Positions 22,303 through 32,304 of a DNA stretch of 64,000 bases are shown one piece after another. Made by a program: the position numbers and the translations under genes. Position 1 is the first letter of the stretch; each line of letters starts with the position of its first letter. The notes under the pieces are model-generated. The model was not told the origin of the DNA and made no database searches. It worked only from the letters and a program-made list of their open reading frames with translations. Source of the DNA: Dromaius novaehollandiae (taxonomy: Eukaryota > Chordata > Aves > Casuariiformes > Dromaiidae); NCBI RefSeq assembly GCF_036370855.1, contig NC_088101.1, positions 1,123,501 through 1,187,500 on the forward strand. The letters run 5' to 3'.

Positions 22303-22350
22303 CTCTGCTCTTCTTCCAGGCTGACCGGACACCCACTCACTGCAGCCGCC

Positions 22351-23655
22351 ATGGCCAGCGCTGACGCAGACTTGGAGGCGGAGGCACTTCCCCATATTTC
22401 TGAAGGAGACGTGAATGAGATAAGGGCTGCAGTAGAGAAAGGAGACCTCACAGCAGCAGCTACAAAAGCCCAGGAGATCCTGGCTAATGAAGAAAAGATC
22501 CAGCTCCACATTGCTGTAACAGGAGAGTCAGGCTCCGGGAAATCGTCTTTCATCAATGCCGTGCGTGGCCTGCAGGACCATGAGGAGGGTGCAGCTGAGG
22601 TTGGAGTGACAGAGACAACGGTGCAGTGCAGCCCTTATCCTTGCCCCCAGGACTCCCACGTGACTTTCTGGGACCTGCCCGGCATTGGGACACCCAATTT
22701 CAGACCAGACACCTACCTGCAGCAGGTGCAGTTCGACCGCTATGACTTCTTCATCATCATCTCCTCCAGCCGCTTCACATGCAATGCTGCGATTCTGGCA
22801 GAGGCAATTCAGGCTCGGGGGAAGCATTTCTACTTTGTGCGCTCCAAGGTGGATCAGGACGTGAGCAATGAGCAAAGACTCTACGATGAGGAGGGAGTCC
22901 TGAAGGCCAAAGGGAAGAAAGCTACTGCGACCCGGTCACAGCACTATGATGAGAGGACAGTTCTGGATAGGATCCGTCAGGACTGTGAAAGTAACTTGAC
23001 AGAGCTGGGCATAAGCTCCCCTCAAGTCTTTCTTGTCTGCAGGGATGGTTTTGGCAGGAAGTACGATGGTCCCAGACTGTTGCGGACCTTCCTGGATGAT
23101 CTGCCAAGCCAGAAGAAACTCAGCTTCCTACGGTCCCTGGCCAACACTTCAAAGGAGGTGCTGAGAAAGAAGAAGGAGGAGCTGATGAAGTATGTCTGGC
23201 TGAAAAGCCTTGCGTCCTGTGGAGCATCTGCTGTTCCCATCCCTGGTCTTTCTACCGCTGTTGATATTGCAATCCTGGTGACATCCCTGCAAGAGTACTG
23301 CCGGACCTTTGGCCTGGCTGAGGACTCCCTCCAGAAACTTGCAGAGCAGGTGGACAAGCCTGTTGAGGAGCTGAAGGCTGTCATGAGGTCCCCCCTGCAC
23401 CACGAAATATCCAAGGATCTTGTAATGAAGCTGTTGACCAAAAGCTTTGGGGGTGCTGTGCAATATCCACTGCTTGTGTTAAAATCCATCCCCATAGTGG
23501 GGGCTGTGATAGGCTGTCTGTTGTCGGCAGCAATTGCTTTCCCTAGCACGTTCTTTCTGTTGAGGAATTTCCTGTCTGATGCTGCTGCTGATGCCGAACG
23601 TATTCTGCAGCGGGCTTTAGAGGGGACGAGTCAGAATAGCCCAAAGGGGAGCTGA
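22351..23655 (+). CDS. Immunity-related GTPase (IRG), copy 3, 434 aa
   Basis: Innermost gene of the right array. The ATG at 22351 follows a 31-nt 5' UTR stretch after the acceptor ttcttccag (22311-22319). The G1, G3 and G4 motifs are all present with P-loop lysine K64, so nucleotide binding should be intact. It carries E79, T114, K190, H198, N265, E276, D335 and G367, and the second type of C-terminal block, which reads YPLLVLKSIPIVG and has PSTFFLL in the hydrophobic stretch. The protein differs from copy 5 only at residue 79. The 434-residue length is normal for an IRG. Its unit is the only one without the class I solo LTR upstream, so its distal flank represents an older arrangement. Expression and interferon response cannot be judged from sequence alone. 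Confidence 0.92.
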   Translation: MASADADLEAEALPHISEGDVNEIRAAVEKGDLTAAATKAQEILANEEKIQLHIAVTGESGSGKSSFINAVRGLQDHEEGAAEVGVTETTVQCSPYPCPQDSHVTFWDLPGIGTPNFRPDTYLQQVQFDRYDFFIIISSSRFTCNAAILAEAIQARGKHFYFVRSKVDQDVSNEQRLYDEEGVLKAKGKKATATRSQHYDERTVLDRIRQDCESNLTELGISSPQVFLVCRDGFGRKYDGPRLLRTFLDDLPSQKKLSFLRSLANTSKEVLRKKKEELMKYVWLKSLASCGASAVPIPGLSTAVDIAILVTSLQEYCRTFGLAEDSLQKLAEQVDKPVEELKAVMRSPLHHEISKDLVMKLLTKSFGGAVQYPLLVLKSIPIVGAVIGCLLSAAIAFPSTFFLLRNFLSDAAADAERILQRALEGTSQNSPKGS

Positions 23656-24721
23656 GCACAAAGTGTGTGAAAGGAATGTGGGGAGCTCCCAAGAGCAGAG
23701 GGGAGAGGGGCTGAGTCCGGCCATCTGCATTCTGCACGGGTGGCCAATGCCTTGCTGTCTGGAAGTGCTGCGGGGTGCTCTGGTGGTGCCGGGGAGTGGG
23801 GTGAACTGCTGAAGCGCTGTGTGTCTTGGCACCAGGACAGCTCAGGAGCAGTGTGACCAAGGGGACGCAGAGGTGGGCATAGCAGGAGACGTTCTCACCT
23901 GGAAGCTCTGTGGTCCAGGAGGAGCCGCTCGGGAGGAGCGTCTGGGCAGAGAGGCATCTCCTTTGGGAGCCACTTGAGGGCTGGGGCTCTCCAGCATAGA
24001 TGCCGAGGGAGGCTGGGGACAGGCCTGTGTGTTGGGTGAAGTCCCCAGCCACGTGTCCCTGGTGCTAGCGCTGGGGTGCAGGCTCAGATTACAATCTCTG
24101 CCTTGAGGAGGCCACCAGTGATTATTCCCTGAGGCTCTGCTTCTGAAGAGCTGACGGACAGTCCGGTTAAGGAGAAGTCTTGCAGCCCGGAGAACAAAGA
24201 TCCTGCACCATGTGGCAGGGATGCCTCTCTCCAGCGTGGCTGCCTGCAGGGCAGATGTCTCCACTGGGGCTGGTGTGCTGCCTTCCGCGTCGCTGAGGAG
24301 AAACCAGCTGCTCTGGGAGTCTGCGAGTCCCAGACCCAAGTCCACGTCTGCCCTTGGCCACATGCATCCTCAGTGCCCACTTTGGCCTTCTGCCTGGCTG
24401 CCCCAGCAGCTGCCATCTGCTTTCCCCAAAGGTGACACACCCAAACCCACAAAACACCCCCCCGTCCCAGCTTGGCCATGAGGTGCCAGCCCCATGGAGC
24501 CCTCAGGGGCTGCATGCTACCCTTGCCATGCACACCTCGCCCTTCTTGGCGCTGCCCCTCTCCCTTGGACGCCCCTGCCATCTCCCCCTGGGATGGTCAG
24601 TGCTCCAGGCTAGGGAGGACTCTCTGCTCTTCATTTGCACCACGTGTGTCGTGGGGACAACCCAGGACACAGCCGCTCCTGCCTGCTCCGGGGTGCTGCT
24701 GCGCGGCCGTCACAGCAGTAA
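23656..24721 (+). other. 3' flank of IRG copy 3
   Basis: Probable 3' untranslated region running to the poly(A) signal at 24722. Open frames in it lack protein-like character. Confidence 0.55.
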
Positions 24722-24727
24722 AATAAA
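24722..24727 (+). terminator. Poly(A) signal of IRG copy 3
   Basis: AATAAA, 1067 nt after the stop codon and kept at the same distance in copies 4-6. Confidence 0.5.
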
Positions 24728-27147
24728 GTACACTTAGAACAGCCACTGTGGAAGTCTCTTGCCCTAGATCTGACCCAGCTTGCTGAGAAGCAAGTGCTGC
24801 TTTAGTTTGCAGAAGGGGGAGAAAGGCAATTTTGACCAGAGGAGCGGCTCGGATCTTTGCCTCATCCAGGCACCTGTGCTCCGGCTGTGCAAGCGTGCCC
24901 AGAGCAATGCTGCCTGTAGGTGAGATGGCTGTGCCAGAAAATCCCCCCTTCCATGTCGGCTGCTCCTCCCGCAGCAAACACACAAGCAGCTGGACCGGGG
25001 GAGAGTCTCGCTGTAGCAGGTAGGAAAACGTAGCAAGTGCTGATGTTGCCGGGACATTATCCGGCAGTTGTTTAGAGTGAGGGGCAGGAAGACAAGAGTG
25101 CTAAGGCCTCGCTCAGGACGTTCTTGGCAAAGATTGCATGGATTTGGATTTGGTCTGGTATGGGACTACCTGGAGAAAGCACTCCAAAGAGCCAGTCCCT
25201 CCCCAGAGCACCACCAGCATGACACCTTCTTTAGCCAAATTCGTACCAAATTCTGTGGCTACGTGAGCACGGGCACAGACCTCAAGGCAGCTGGCCGGGG
25301 CACTGTGTAATGCCCTGCTAGCGATTGCTTAGATGCATCATGATGAAGGACCGCAAGGTTGTGCCTTTGGGAATTCTGGGTATGTGCTGCTTCCCTGCGG
25401 TGGCTTCAGAGGAGCTGTTGGAAGCAGCGAGGGCCCCATTCTCTAGCAGTGCTCATGCTGCTGAGTGCCAAATGCTTACTGTTTGTGTAGCAGCAAGACT
25501 TTGCCTAAAGCACCCGAGAGCTGGTGGAAAAACCTGCTTGAGAATGACATGTGTCTGGGGATTTCCCGCATGCTTTCCCTCTGCTCAAACCTCCTCTGGA
25601 CCTGTGTGAGCTGGAGAGTCAGCTCCCGTGCTTGGGATGTCAGCTCCCGTGCTTGGGATTTTCCCCTCTCGGAGTATTGCCTTGACGGAAGGGTTAGAAA
25701 GCCTGTCTGCACAGGGCTCGCGTGTTCCCCCGCTGAGGACATGGGCAGATGTCCCCCACAGTTCAGGCCTTTCCCCTTTGGAAGCTGTTGCAACAGCCGT
25801 TCCAGGCTGCACAGACGGCCGGGGCTCCCAGCAAAGCCGCGGGGGACGTGAGCGGAGGGAGAGCAAAGAGGGGCTCTTCCCTTCCCCACCAGACACACTC
25901 TCCCAAAGAAATGCGCTGGCTGGGGGACCTTCTGCTGACTCCTTCCCTTACTCCCGCATAGGCAGAGAGGAGCTGGCTCGCGTGCTCGCGCTCTCAGGCC
26001 TCTGAGCCCATCGCCCTTGTATTGCCCAAGCCCTGCCTGCCAGAGAAAGTGAAAGCAGAAAACCTGCAAGAGGGAAGAAATGTAAACCGGAGTGCCTGGT
26101 CTGGGGCCAGAAGGACTTTGCTTTCCTGCCCTTGGGTGAGGTTTTGTTGCCTTTCAGGGTGTGGTGGCTGTGTGTCTGACTCTGCCTGGGCTGTGCCTCC
26201 TCCTCCCGCTCCCAGCGTCTCCTCCGCGCAGCCTTTAGCTGAGGGGCAGCGGTTCTGGCTGCCCCAGGTCGCCTGAGGACCAGCTCGCCCTTGGTGCCGG
26301 GAAGGCGATGGAGAAGAGCCCAGGCAAGCTGTGGGAGGGGGTCCGTGGCTGAGGACGGGTGCCCCCGGCTTCTTCTCCATCACCGTCTGCAGCCCCAAAC
26401 GCTGCTTTATAGCACAGCCAGGCATCCACATTGGCCCTGGCAGGCCAGGAGCCCTGCCTCACGCTCCCTTTCCCGCCTCGGTGGTGCGAGGCAGTTGCTT
26501 TCTGGTGAAGCAAAACCTTAGCCCTGCTCCCGGCCGCCGCACCCCAGTCTGCTCCGCGCAACACCGACTTCACGGGCTCCTTGTCCGTCGTCTGCGTCCT
26601 GCAGTGGTGACCAGGCCGGGTCTCCTCCCCAAGAGACCCTTGGGGCCTCCTCTCCCCTCCTAGAGAAGGAGGTTCAGAAACTGCAAGGCCTGTGCTAAGT
26701 CAGCTGGCACGCACAGGGCCTGCGTGGTGCAGACAGCTTTCCCGCCGGGGATTACAAACCTCATCCCTGCAGACCCAGTCGTTTTTCTCCTAGCTCACGC
26801 CCAGCAGAGAGGCAGGATGAGAGCCCGACCCCAGAGGTCTGCTCCCTTCCCCCACGGGACCCTGGCAAGGAGGAGGCTCTGCTGGCACCGGTGGAGAGCA
26901 GGGGCAGAGGGGGCAGCCTGGCCGCAGGGGTGACCTGCACCCGTGGCCTCACTGCGCCGTGCTGGAGATGCCTTTGTGAGAAGAGGGTGCATGGGGCAGG
27001 GTGGGAGCGTCCGCGCCTGGCCCCAGGGGGAGGTGTGTGGGGAGCCCAGGGCTGCTCCAGGTGCCAGGGCGGAGAGCTCCCCTCCCCGGAGGGAGGATGA
27101 AGGCACGCTGCGTCCTGGGCGGCACCAGCGACCACGTACAGCCAGCG
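24728..27147. other. Inter-gene spacer, unit 4
   Basis: Long-form spacer. It includes the 21-bp repeat pair near 25618-25659 and a join at about 25500 where it differs from the centre-proximal spacers. No gene is supported. Confidence 0.55.
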
Positions 27148-27151
27148 GATG

Positions 27152-27799
27152 TGTTACAAGACAACCCTGGGAAGCTCAGAAAGAATGTTTGAACTAGGTA
27201 GATTAGGATAACTTCTGACATGAAGTATAAAACTTGCTTAGCATGAGTAGCTGAAATAAATCCGCACACTTGCTTAGCATGAGTAGCTAAATTTGCTGAA
27301 GCCTTAGGCCGCACTCCTCGTTCAGTAAGAAAGGGCCCCAGAGCTGGTGCAGGCTGGGAAGATAAGGGAGTTACAAGCAGTCTGCATTCCTGTGCCCCAC
27401 ACTCCGAAAGGGAGGATGTCGAGGCTTTGAAATAAGGCCTGCTTGGGCGCCAGGACCTTGGGAAGCAAAACCTCCTCTCACTGCTGAAACAGTGTTAATT
27501 AAGGGGTCTGGACTACCTCCCCCTTGTCAGGACTTTGGGAGATAACACCTTGAGAGACAGGGGTGGGACCCGGGGAATGAAGAAATCACTAACCAATCAG
27601 TGTAAAAGGGAAAGTCGCAAATCTGGCAATTTGTTTCTATAAATGCTACCTGAAAAGTTGTGGGGGTGTGCTTGATTTGTGGGAAACCACCGAGCACCCA
27701 GGCTGGCGCAACTCTGAAATAAATAAGCAAATGTCTCTCCTGAGTGTGCAATTATTGGCTTATTGCGCACCGGGCAACGTATCCGCTTTTCGGACAACA
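27152..27799 (+). mobile_element. Solo LTR, class I type, unit 4
   Basis: 648 bp, TGTTACAAG...CAACA, flanked by gatg (27148-27151 and 27800-27803). It shows CCAAT (near 27594), a TATA-like ctataaatg (near 27638) and AATAAA (near 27719), and reads toward the IRG gene. The 36-bp internal segment is doubled. Confidence 0.87.
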
Positions 27800-27803
27800 G
27801 ATG

Positions 27804-28345
27804 AAGTGATGAGATTATTGCACACTGTTGGGTGCTTGTTTGGCCACACCTGGACAACTGTGTCCAGTCTCGGTCCCTCCTGTTCAAGAGAGACATTGCA
27901 AATGGGAGAGCATCTGGCAGAGGGCCAGCAAGGTGGTTAGAGGGCTGGAGAACTTGCCTATGGAGAAAAGCTGAAGGATTTGGGTCTATTGCAGCCTGGA
28001 GAAGCTCGAGCTGCTGGGGATCTAATCGCAGTGTGCCGGTTCCTACGTGGGAGTTACAGAGGAGCAGAGAGCCCTGTCTTCATAAGGATGGATGGTGACA
28101 GGAGAAGCAGCAGCAGGCACAGGCTTTTTTGGGGGGAAAATGCTGCTAGATATGAGGAAAAAAATCCCTCACCGTAAGAACAATGGACCAGTGGAAAAGA
28201 AAGGCCAGAGAAGTGGTGGACTCCCGGTCCCTGGCAATATTCAAGGCTCACCTTGACAGGGCTCTGGAAAACCTAATTGAAGGCCCTGCTTCCCAAGAGA
28301 AAGTCAGACCAGATGATCTCCAGAGGACCCTTCCAACCTGGACTT
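27804..28345 (+). mobile_element. CR1 LINE 3'-end fragment, unit 4
   Basis: Same insertion as in unit 3. It begins directly after the LTR target duplication. Confidence 0.85.
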
Positions 28346-29894
28346 TTCTGGGATCCAATGTCCCAGAGCAGGGGCCAACACAGGCCAAGCAAGACAGGCC
28401 TGTGGGTCAGGCTCTTGGAGGGTGACCGCAGGAGAGGCCGTCTGGGGCTGTGCTGCCCCTGAGGGCTAGGGGCCCTCTGCAAGAGCCCAGACGATACCCA
28501 CTGCTGGCAGGACTGCCGTGGGGAGTCAGCGTGGCAGGAGCAGCGGGGGGAGCTGGCTGTGCACGCGGGCTCCCTCCTGCCCTTCCTGCCTGCTGCAGGA
28601 ACCTGCCCTTAGTGAGCAGGGAGACTTTTCCCCGCCAGCGGAGCTGCCTTCCCTGGCTTTGTGGAGGAAACTCCCACGGGTGGTTTGTCAGGAGCCTCCT
28701 TAAAGGCAAACCCAGCCCTCTTGGCTGCATGTCACACCTGGGCTGAACATGCAAACTCAGAGAGAGCAGGAGAGTGCAGGGAGGGAAGGAGAGCGGGAGC
28801 ACAAGGCTTGTGTGGGCCAGCCAGGAGCCTTTTGTTCGTCCTCAGCTGCCGCCCGGAGGTGTGAAAGCTCCCTTGGGCAGCCCAGCCCAGGCGCCAGGTA
28901 CTGCTGCAGAGGTGTGAGGGAGCGAGGGTGTGGGCAGCGTCCTCGGGGGATGAGGCAGAGGTTGTGCTGTGTTTGTCGGGGGAAGAAGAGCAGAATGCCA
29001 GTTTCCATGGGACTGGGGTTGTCTGGAAGTTGATGGTCCAGAGGAGCAAATTGGAGCAGGCAGTTTTGTGCTGCCTCCACCTCCATGCCCGCCTACCCCC
29101 TTCTTGTTATGACCTGGAAGGTCTTGCTTTCCAGAGGGCTTCAGTCTCCCTGGAGGACATGTGTCTCCTTGCAGGGAGTGTGTGTGATTGCAGCAGCGCA
29201 TCTCTTAGGTCCCAGCAGCCCCCCATCTGGCACCCTGTGCTCAGAGCTGCCCCCAGCTCCACGAGTGGCGGAAGCAAGTCCCGCCTGCGCGAGGGCTGGG
29301 GCTGGGCTTGGGGCTGCCCTAGAGGGGTCTGCGTGTGCGGAGATGAAGCCATGGTCCCCGAGGGAGGTCGGGCCGGTTCACGTGGTGGTTCTTACTGTGC
29401 TGTGCCTGGTCCTGGTGCAGGGGCTGAGGTTTCCCTGAGCTCTTCAAGCAGCCAGCAAGAGACGGGACCCTCCGGGCCACCCCGCTCTGGGCTCCCCCAG
29501 CCCACCTGCCCCATGCTTGGGCCCATTTCCCGGCAGTGCGCTCTGAGACAAGGCACCCCCCTCCACCCAGCCGTTGTCCCTCAGCTCTGAGGCAGCCCCC
29601 AAATGCCTCTTCTGCTGCTTCCTCACCCCATCCCAGCTCTCGTCCCTCTTCTGCAGCCCCACAGCACCTTGGCCCAGGCTCCCCAGGGCTCCTTCTGCCT
29701 CCCAGCATGCACAGCCTCAGGGTCCTTCCTTGTACCCCAGGCTTGGCTGGGCTTCACCGTGGCCGGCACGGGGGGAGCAGGGATGCTGGACAGGCTGCTT
29801 TGGTGCCCACGCTCTGCCTGGGGCTCACGCCTTGTGCTCAGTTCCTCTTTCTGCTGCTGCAAATGGAAAGAGAAAGCCTCTGCTCTTCTTCCAG
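28346..29894 (+). other. 5' flank / upstream intron of IRG copy 4
   Basis: Shares several private bases with the flank of copy 6 (for example cacgggtgg near 28676 and gtgaaagctc near 28860). No other gene. Confidence 0.55.
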
Positions 29895-29925
29895 GCTGAC
29901 CGGACACCCACTCACTGCAGCCGCC

Positions 29926-31230
29926 ATGGCCAGCGCTGACGCAGACTTGGAGGCGGAGGCACTTCCCCATATTTCTGAAGGAGACGTGAATGAGATAAGG
30001 GCTGCAGTAGAGAAAGGAGACCTCACAGCAGCAGCTACAAAAGCCCAGGAGATCCTGGCTAATGAAGAAAAGATCCAGCTCCACATTGCTGTAACAGGAG
30101 AGTCAGGCTCCGGGAAATCGTCTTTCATCAATGCCGTGCGTGGCCTGCAGGACCATGAGGAGGGTGCAGCTGAGGTTGGAGTGACAGAGACAACGGTGCA
30201 GTGCAGCCCTTATCCTTGCCCCCAGGACTCCCACGTGACTTTCTGGGACCTGCCCGGCATTGGGACACCCAATTTCAGACCAGACACCTACCTGCAGCAG
30301 GTGCAGTTCGACCGCTATGACTTCTTCATCATCATCTCCTCCAGCCGCTTCACATGCAATGCTGCGATTCTGGCAGAGGCAATTCAGGCTCGGGGGAAGC
30401 ATTTCTACTTTGTGCGCTCCAAGGTGGATCAGGACGTGAGCAATGAGCAAAGACTCTACGATGAGGAGGGAGTCCTGAAGGCCAAAGGGAAGAAAGCTCC
30501 TGCGACCCGGTCACAGCGCTATGATGAGAGGACAGTTCTGGATAGGATCCGTCAGGACTGTGAAAGTAACTTGACAGAGCTGGGCATAAACTCCCCTCAA
30601 GTCTTTCTTGTCTGCAGGGATGGTTTTGGCAGGAAGTACGATGGTCCCAGACTGTTGTGGACCTTCCTGGATGATCTGCCAAGCCAGAAGAAACTCAGCT
30701 TCCTACGGTCCCTGGCCAACACTTCAAAGGAGGTGCTGAGAAAGAAGAAGGAGGAGCTGATGAAGTATGTCTGGCTGAAAAGCCTTGCGTCATGTGGAGC
30801 ATCTGCTGTTCCCATCCCTGGTCTCTCTACCGCTGTTGATATTGCAATCCTGGTGACATCCCTGCAAGAGTACTGCCGGACCTTTGGCCTGGCTGAGGAC
30901 TCCCTCCAGAAACTTGCAGAGCAGGTGGACAAGCCTGTTGAGGAGCTGAAGGCTGTCATGAGGTCCCCCCTGCACCACGAAATATCCAAGGATCTTGTAA
31001 TGAAGCTGTTGACCAAAAGCTTTGGGGGTGCTGTGCAATATCCACTGCTTGTGTTAAAATCCATCCCCATAGTGGGGGCTGTGATAGGCTGTCTGTTGTC
31101 GGCAGCAATTGCTTTCCCTAGCACGTTCTTTCTGTTGAGGAATTTCCTGTCTGATGCTGCTGCTGATGCCGAACGTATTCTGCAGCGGGCTTTAGAGGGG
31201 ACGAGTCAGAATAGCCCAAAGGGGAGCTGA
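29926..31230 (+). CDS. Immunity-related GTPase (IRG), copy 4, 434 aa
   Basis: Full-length IRG with intact GTPase motifs and the same Kozak context and acceptor (exon from 29895). It belongs to a subgroup with copy 6, sharing P192, R198 and N222 in the linker after the G4 motif. It has W245 in place of the arginine found in all other copies, a change in the C-terminal helical half that may or may not matter. E79, N265, E276, D335, G367 and the second-type C-terminal block are as in copy 3. Spacing to copy 3 is 7575 bp and to copy 5 is 7163 bp. As a recent paralogue it probably has the same role as its neighbours. Confidence 0.92.
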   Translation: MASADADLEAEALPHISEGDVNEIRAAVEKGDLTAAATKAQEILANEEKIQLHIAVTGESGSGKSSFINAVRGLQDHEEGAAEVGVTETTVQCSPYPCPQDSHVTFWDLPGIGTPNFRPDTYLQQVQFDRYDFFIIISSSRFTCNAAILAEAIQARGKHFYFVRSKVDQDVSNEQRLYDEEGVLKAKGKKAPATRSQRYDERTVLDRIRQDCESNLTELGINSPQVFLVCRDGFGRKYDGPRLLWTFLDDLPSQKKLSFLRSLANTSKEVLRKKKEELMKYVWLKSLASCGASAVPIPGLSTAVDIAILVTSLQEYCRTFGLAEDSLQKLAEQVDKPVEELKAVMRSPLHHEISKDLVMKLLTKSFGGAVQYPLLVLKSIPIVGAVIGCLLSAAIAFPSTFFLLRNFLSDAAADAERILQRALEGTSQNSPKGS

Positions 31231-32298
31231 GCACAAAGTGTGTGAAAGGAATGTGGGGAGCTCCCAAGAGCAGAGGGGAGAGGGGCTGAGTCCGGCCATC
31301 TGCATTCTGCACGGGTGGCCAATGCCTTGCTGTCTGGAAGTGCTGCGGGGTGCTCTGGTGGTGCCGGGGAGTGGGGTGAACTGCTGAAGCGCTGTGTGTC
31401 TTGGCACCAGGACAGCTCAGGAGCAGTGTGACCAAGGGGACGCAGAGGTGGGCATAGCAGGAGACGTTCTCACCTGGAAGCTCTGTGGTCCAGGAGGAGC
31501 CGCTCGGGAGGAGCGTCTGGGCAGAGAGGCATCTCCTTTGGGAGCCACTTGAGGGCTGGGGCTCTCCAGCATAGATGCCGAGGGAGGCTGGGGACAGGCC
31601 TGTGTGTTGGGTGAAGTCCCCAGCCACGTGTCCCTGGTGCTAGCGCTGGGGTGCAGGCTCAGATTACAATCTCTGCCTCGAGGAGGCCACCAGTGATTAT
31701 TCCCTGAGGCTCTGCTTCTGAAGAGCTGACGGACAGTCCGGTTAAGGAGAAGTCTTGCAGCCCGGAGAACAAAGATCCTGCACCATGTGGCAGGGATGCC
31801 TCTCTCCAGCGTGGCTGCCTGCAGGGCAGATGTCTCCACTGGGGCTGGTGTGCTGCCTTCCGCGTCGCTGAGGAGAAACCAGCTGCTCTGGGAGTCTGCG
31901 AGTCCCAGACCCAAGTCCACGTCTGCCCTTGGCCACATGCATCCTCAGTGCCCACTTTGGCCTTCTGCCTGGCTGCCCCAGCAGCTGCCATCTGCTTTCC
32001 CCAAAGGTGACACACCCAAACCCACAAAACACCCCCCCGTCCCAGCTTGGCCATGAGGTGCCAGCCCCATGGAGCCCTCAGGGGCTGCATGCTACCCTTG
32101 CCATGCACACCTCGCCCTTCTTGGCGCTGCCCCTCTCCCTTGGACGCCCCTGCCATCTCCCCCTGGGATGGTCAGTGCTCCAGGCTAGGGAGGACTCTCT
32201 CTGCTCTTCATTTGCACCACGTGTGTCGTGGGGACAACCCAGGACACAGCCTCTCCTGCCTGCTCCGGGGTGCTGCTGCGCGGCCGTCACAGCAGTAA
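31231..32298 (+). other. 3' flank of IRG copy 4
   Basis: Probable 3' UTR. It contains a ctctctctgc variant (near 32197), shared with copies 5 and 6 but not 3, which helps order the duplications. Confidence 0.55.
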
Positions 32299-32304
32299 AA
32301 TAAA
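32299..32304 (+). terminator. Poly(A) signal of IRG copy 4
   Basis: AATAAA at the conserved position about 1.07 kb after the stop. Confidence 0.5.

Larger units (their letters stand above)
20769..22319 (+). other. 5' flank / upstream intron of IRG copy 3
   Basis: No second gene is supported. A possible noncoding first exon could run from about 21150 to a donor-like cag|gtactg at 21321-21322, with the intron ending at ttcttccag (22319). A short ATG frame with a hydrophobic start lies at about 21768-21863; see findings. Confidence 0.45.
18126..31746 (+). repeat. Right arm of large inverted repeat (IRG units 3 and 4)
   Basis: This is the reverse complement of the left arm. It begins at 18126 with the counterpart of 14951 and runs through IRG copies 3 and 4; position 31746 corresponds to window base 1. 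Beyond this the same unit is repeated in direct orientation through copy 8. Unit 3 differs from its left-arm partner by lacking the solo LTRs at both shared sites (near 18346 and 20224). Confidence 0.9.

Noticed and set aside
25068-25310. An 80-codon open frame conserved in every unit, with protein-like text in its second half
   Set aside because: It opens with TTG rather than ATG, no splice-consistent context or recognised domain is seen, and conservation between units is explained by recent duplication.
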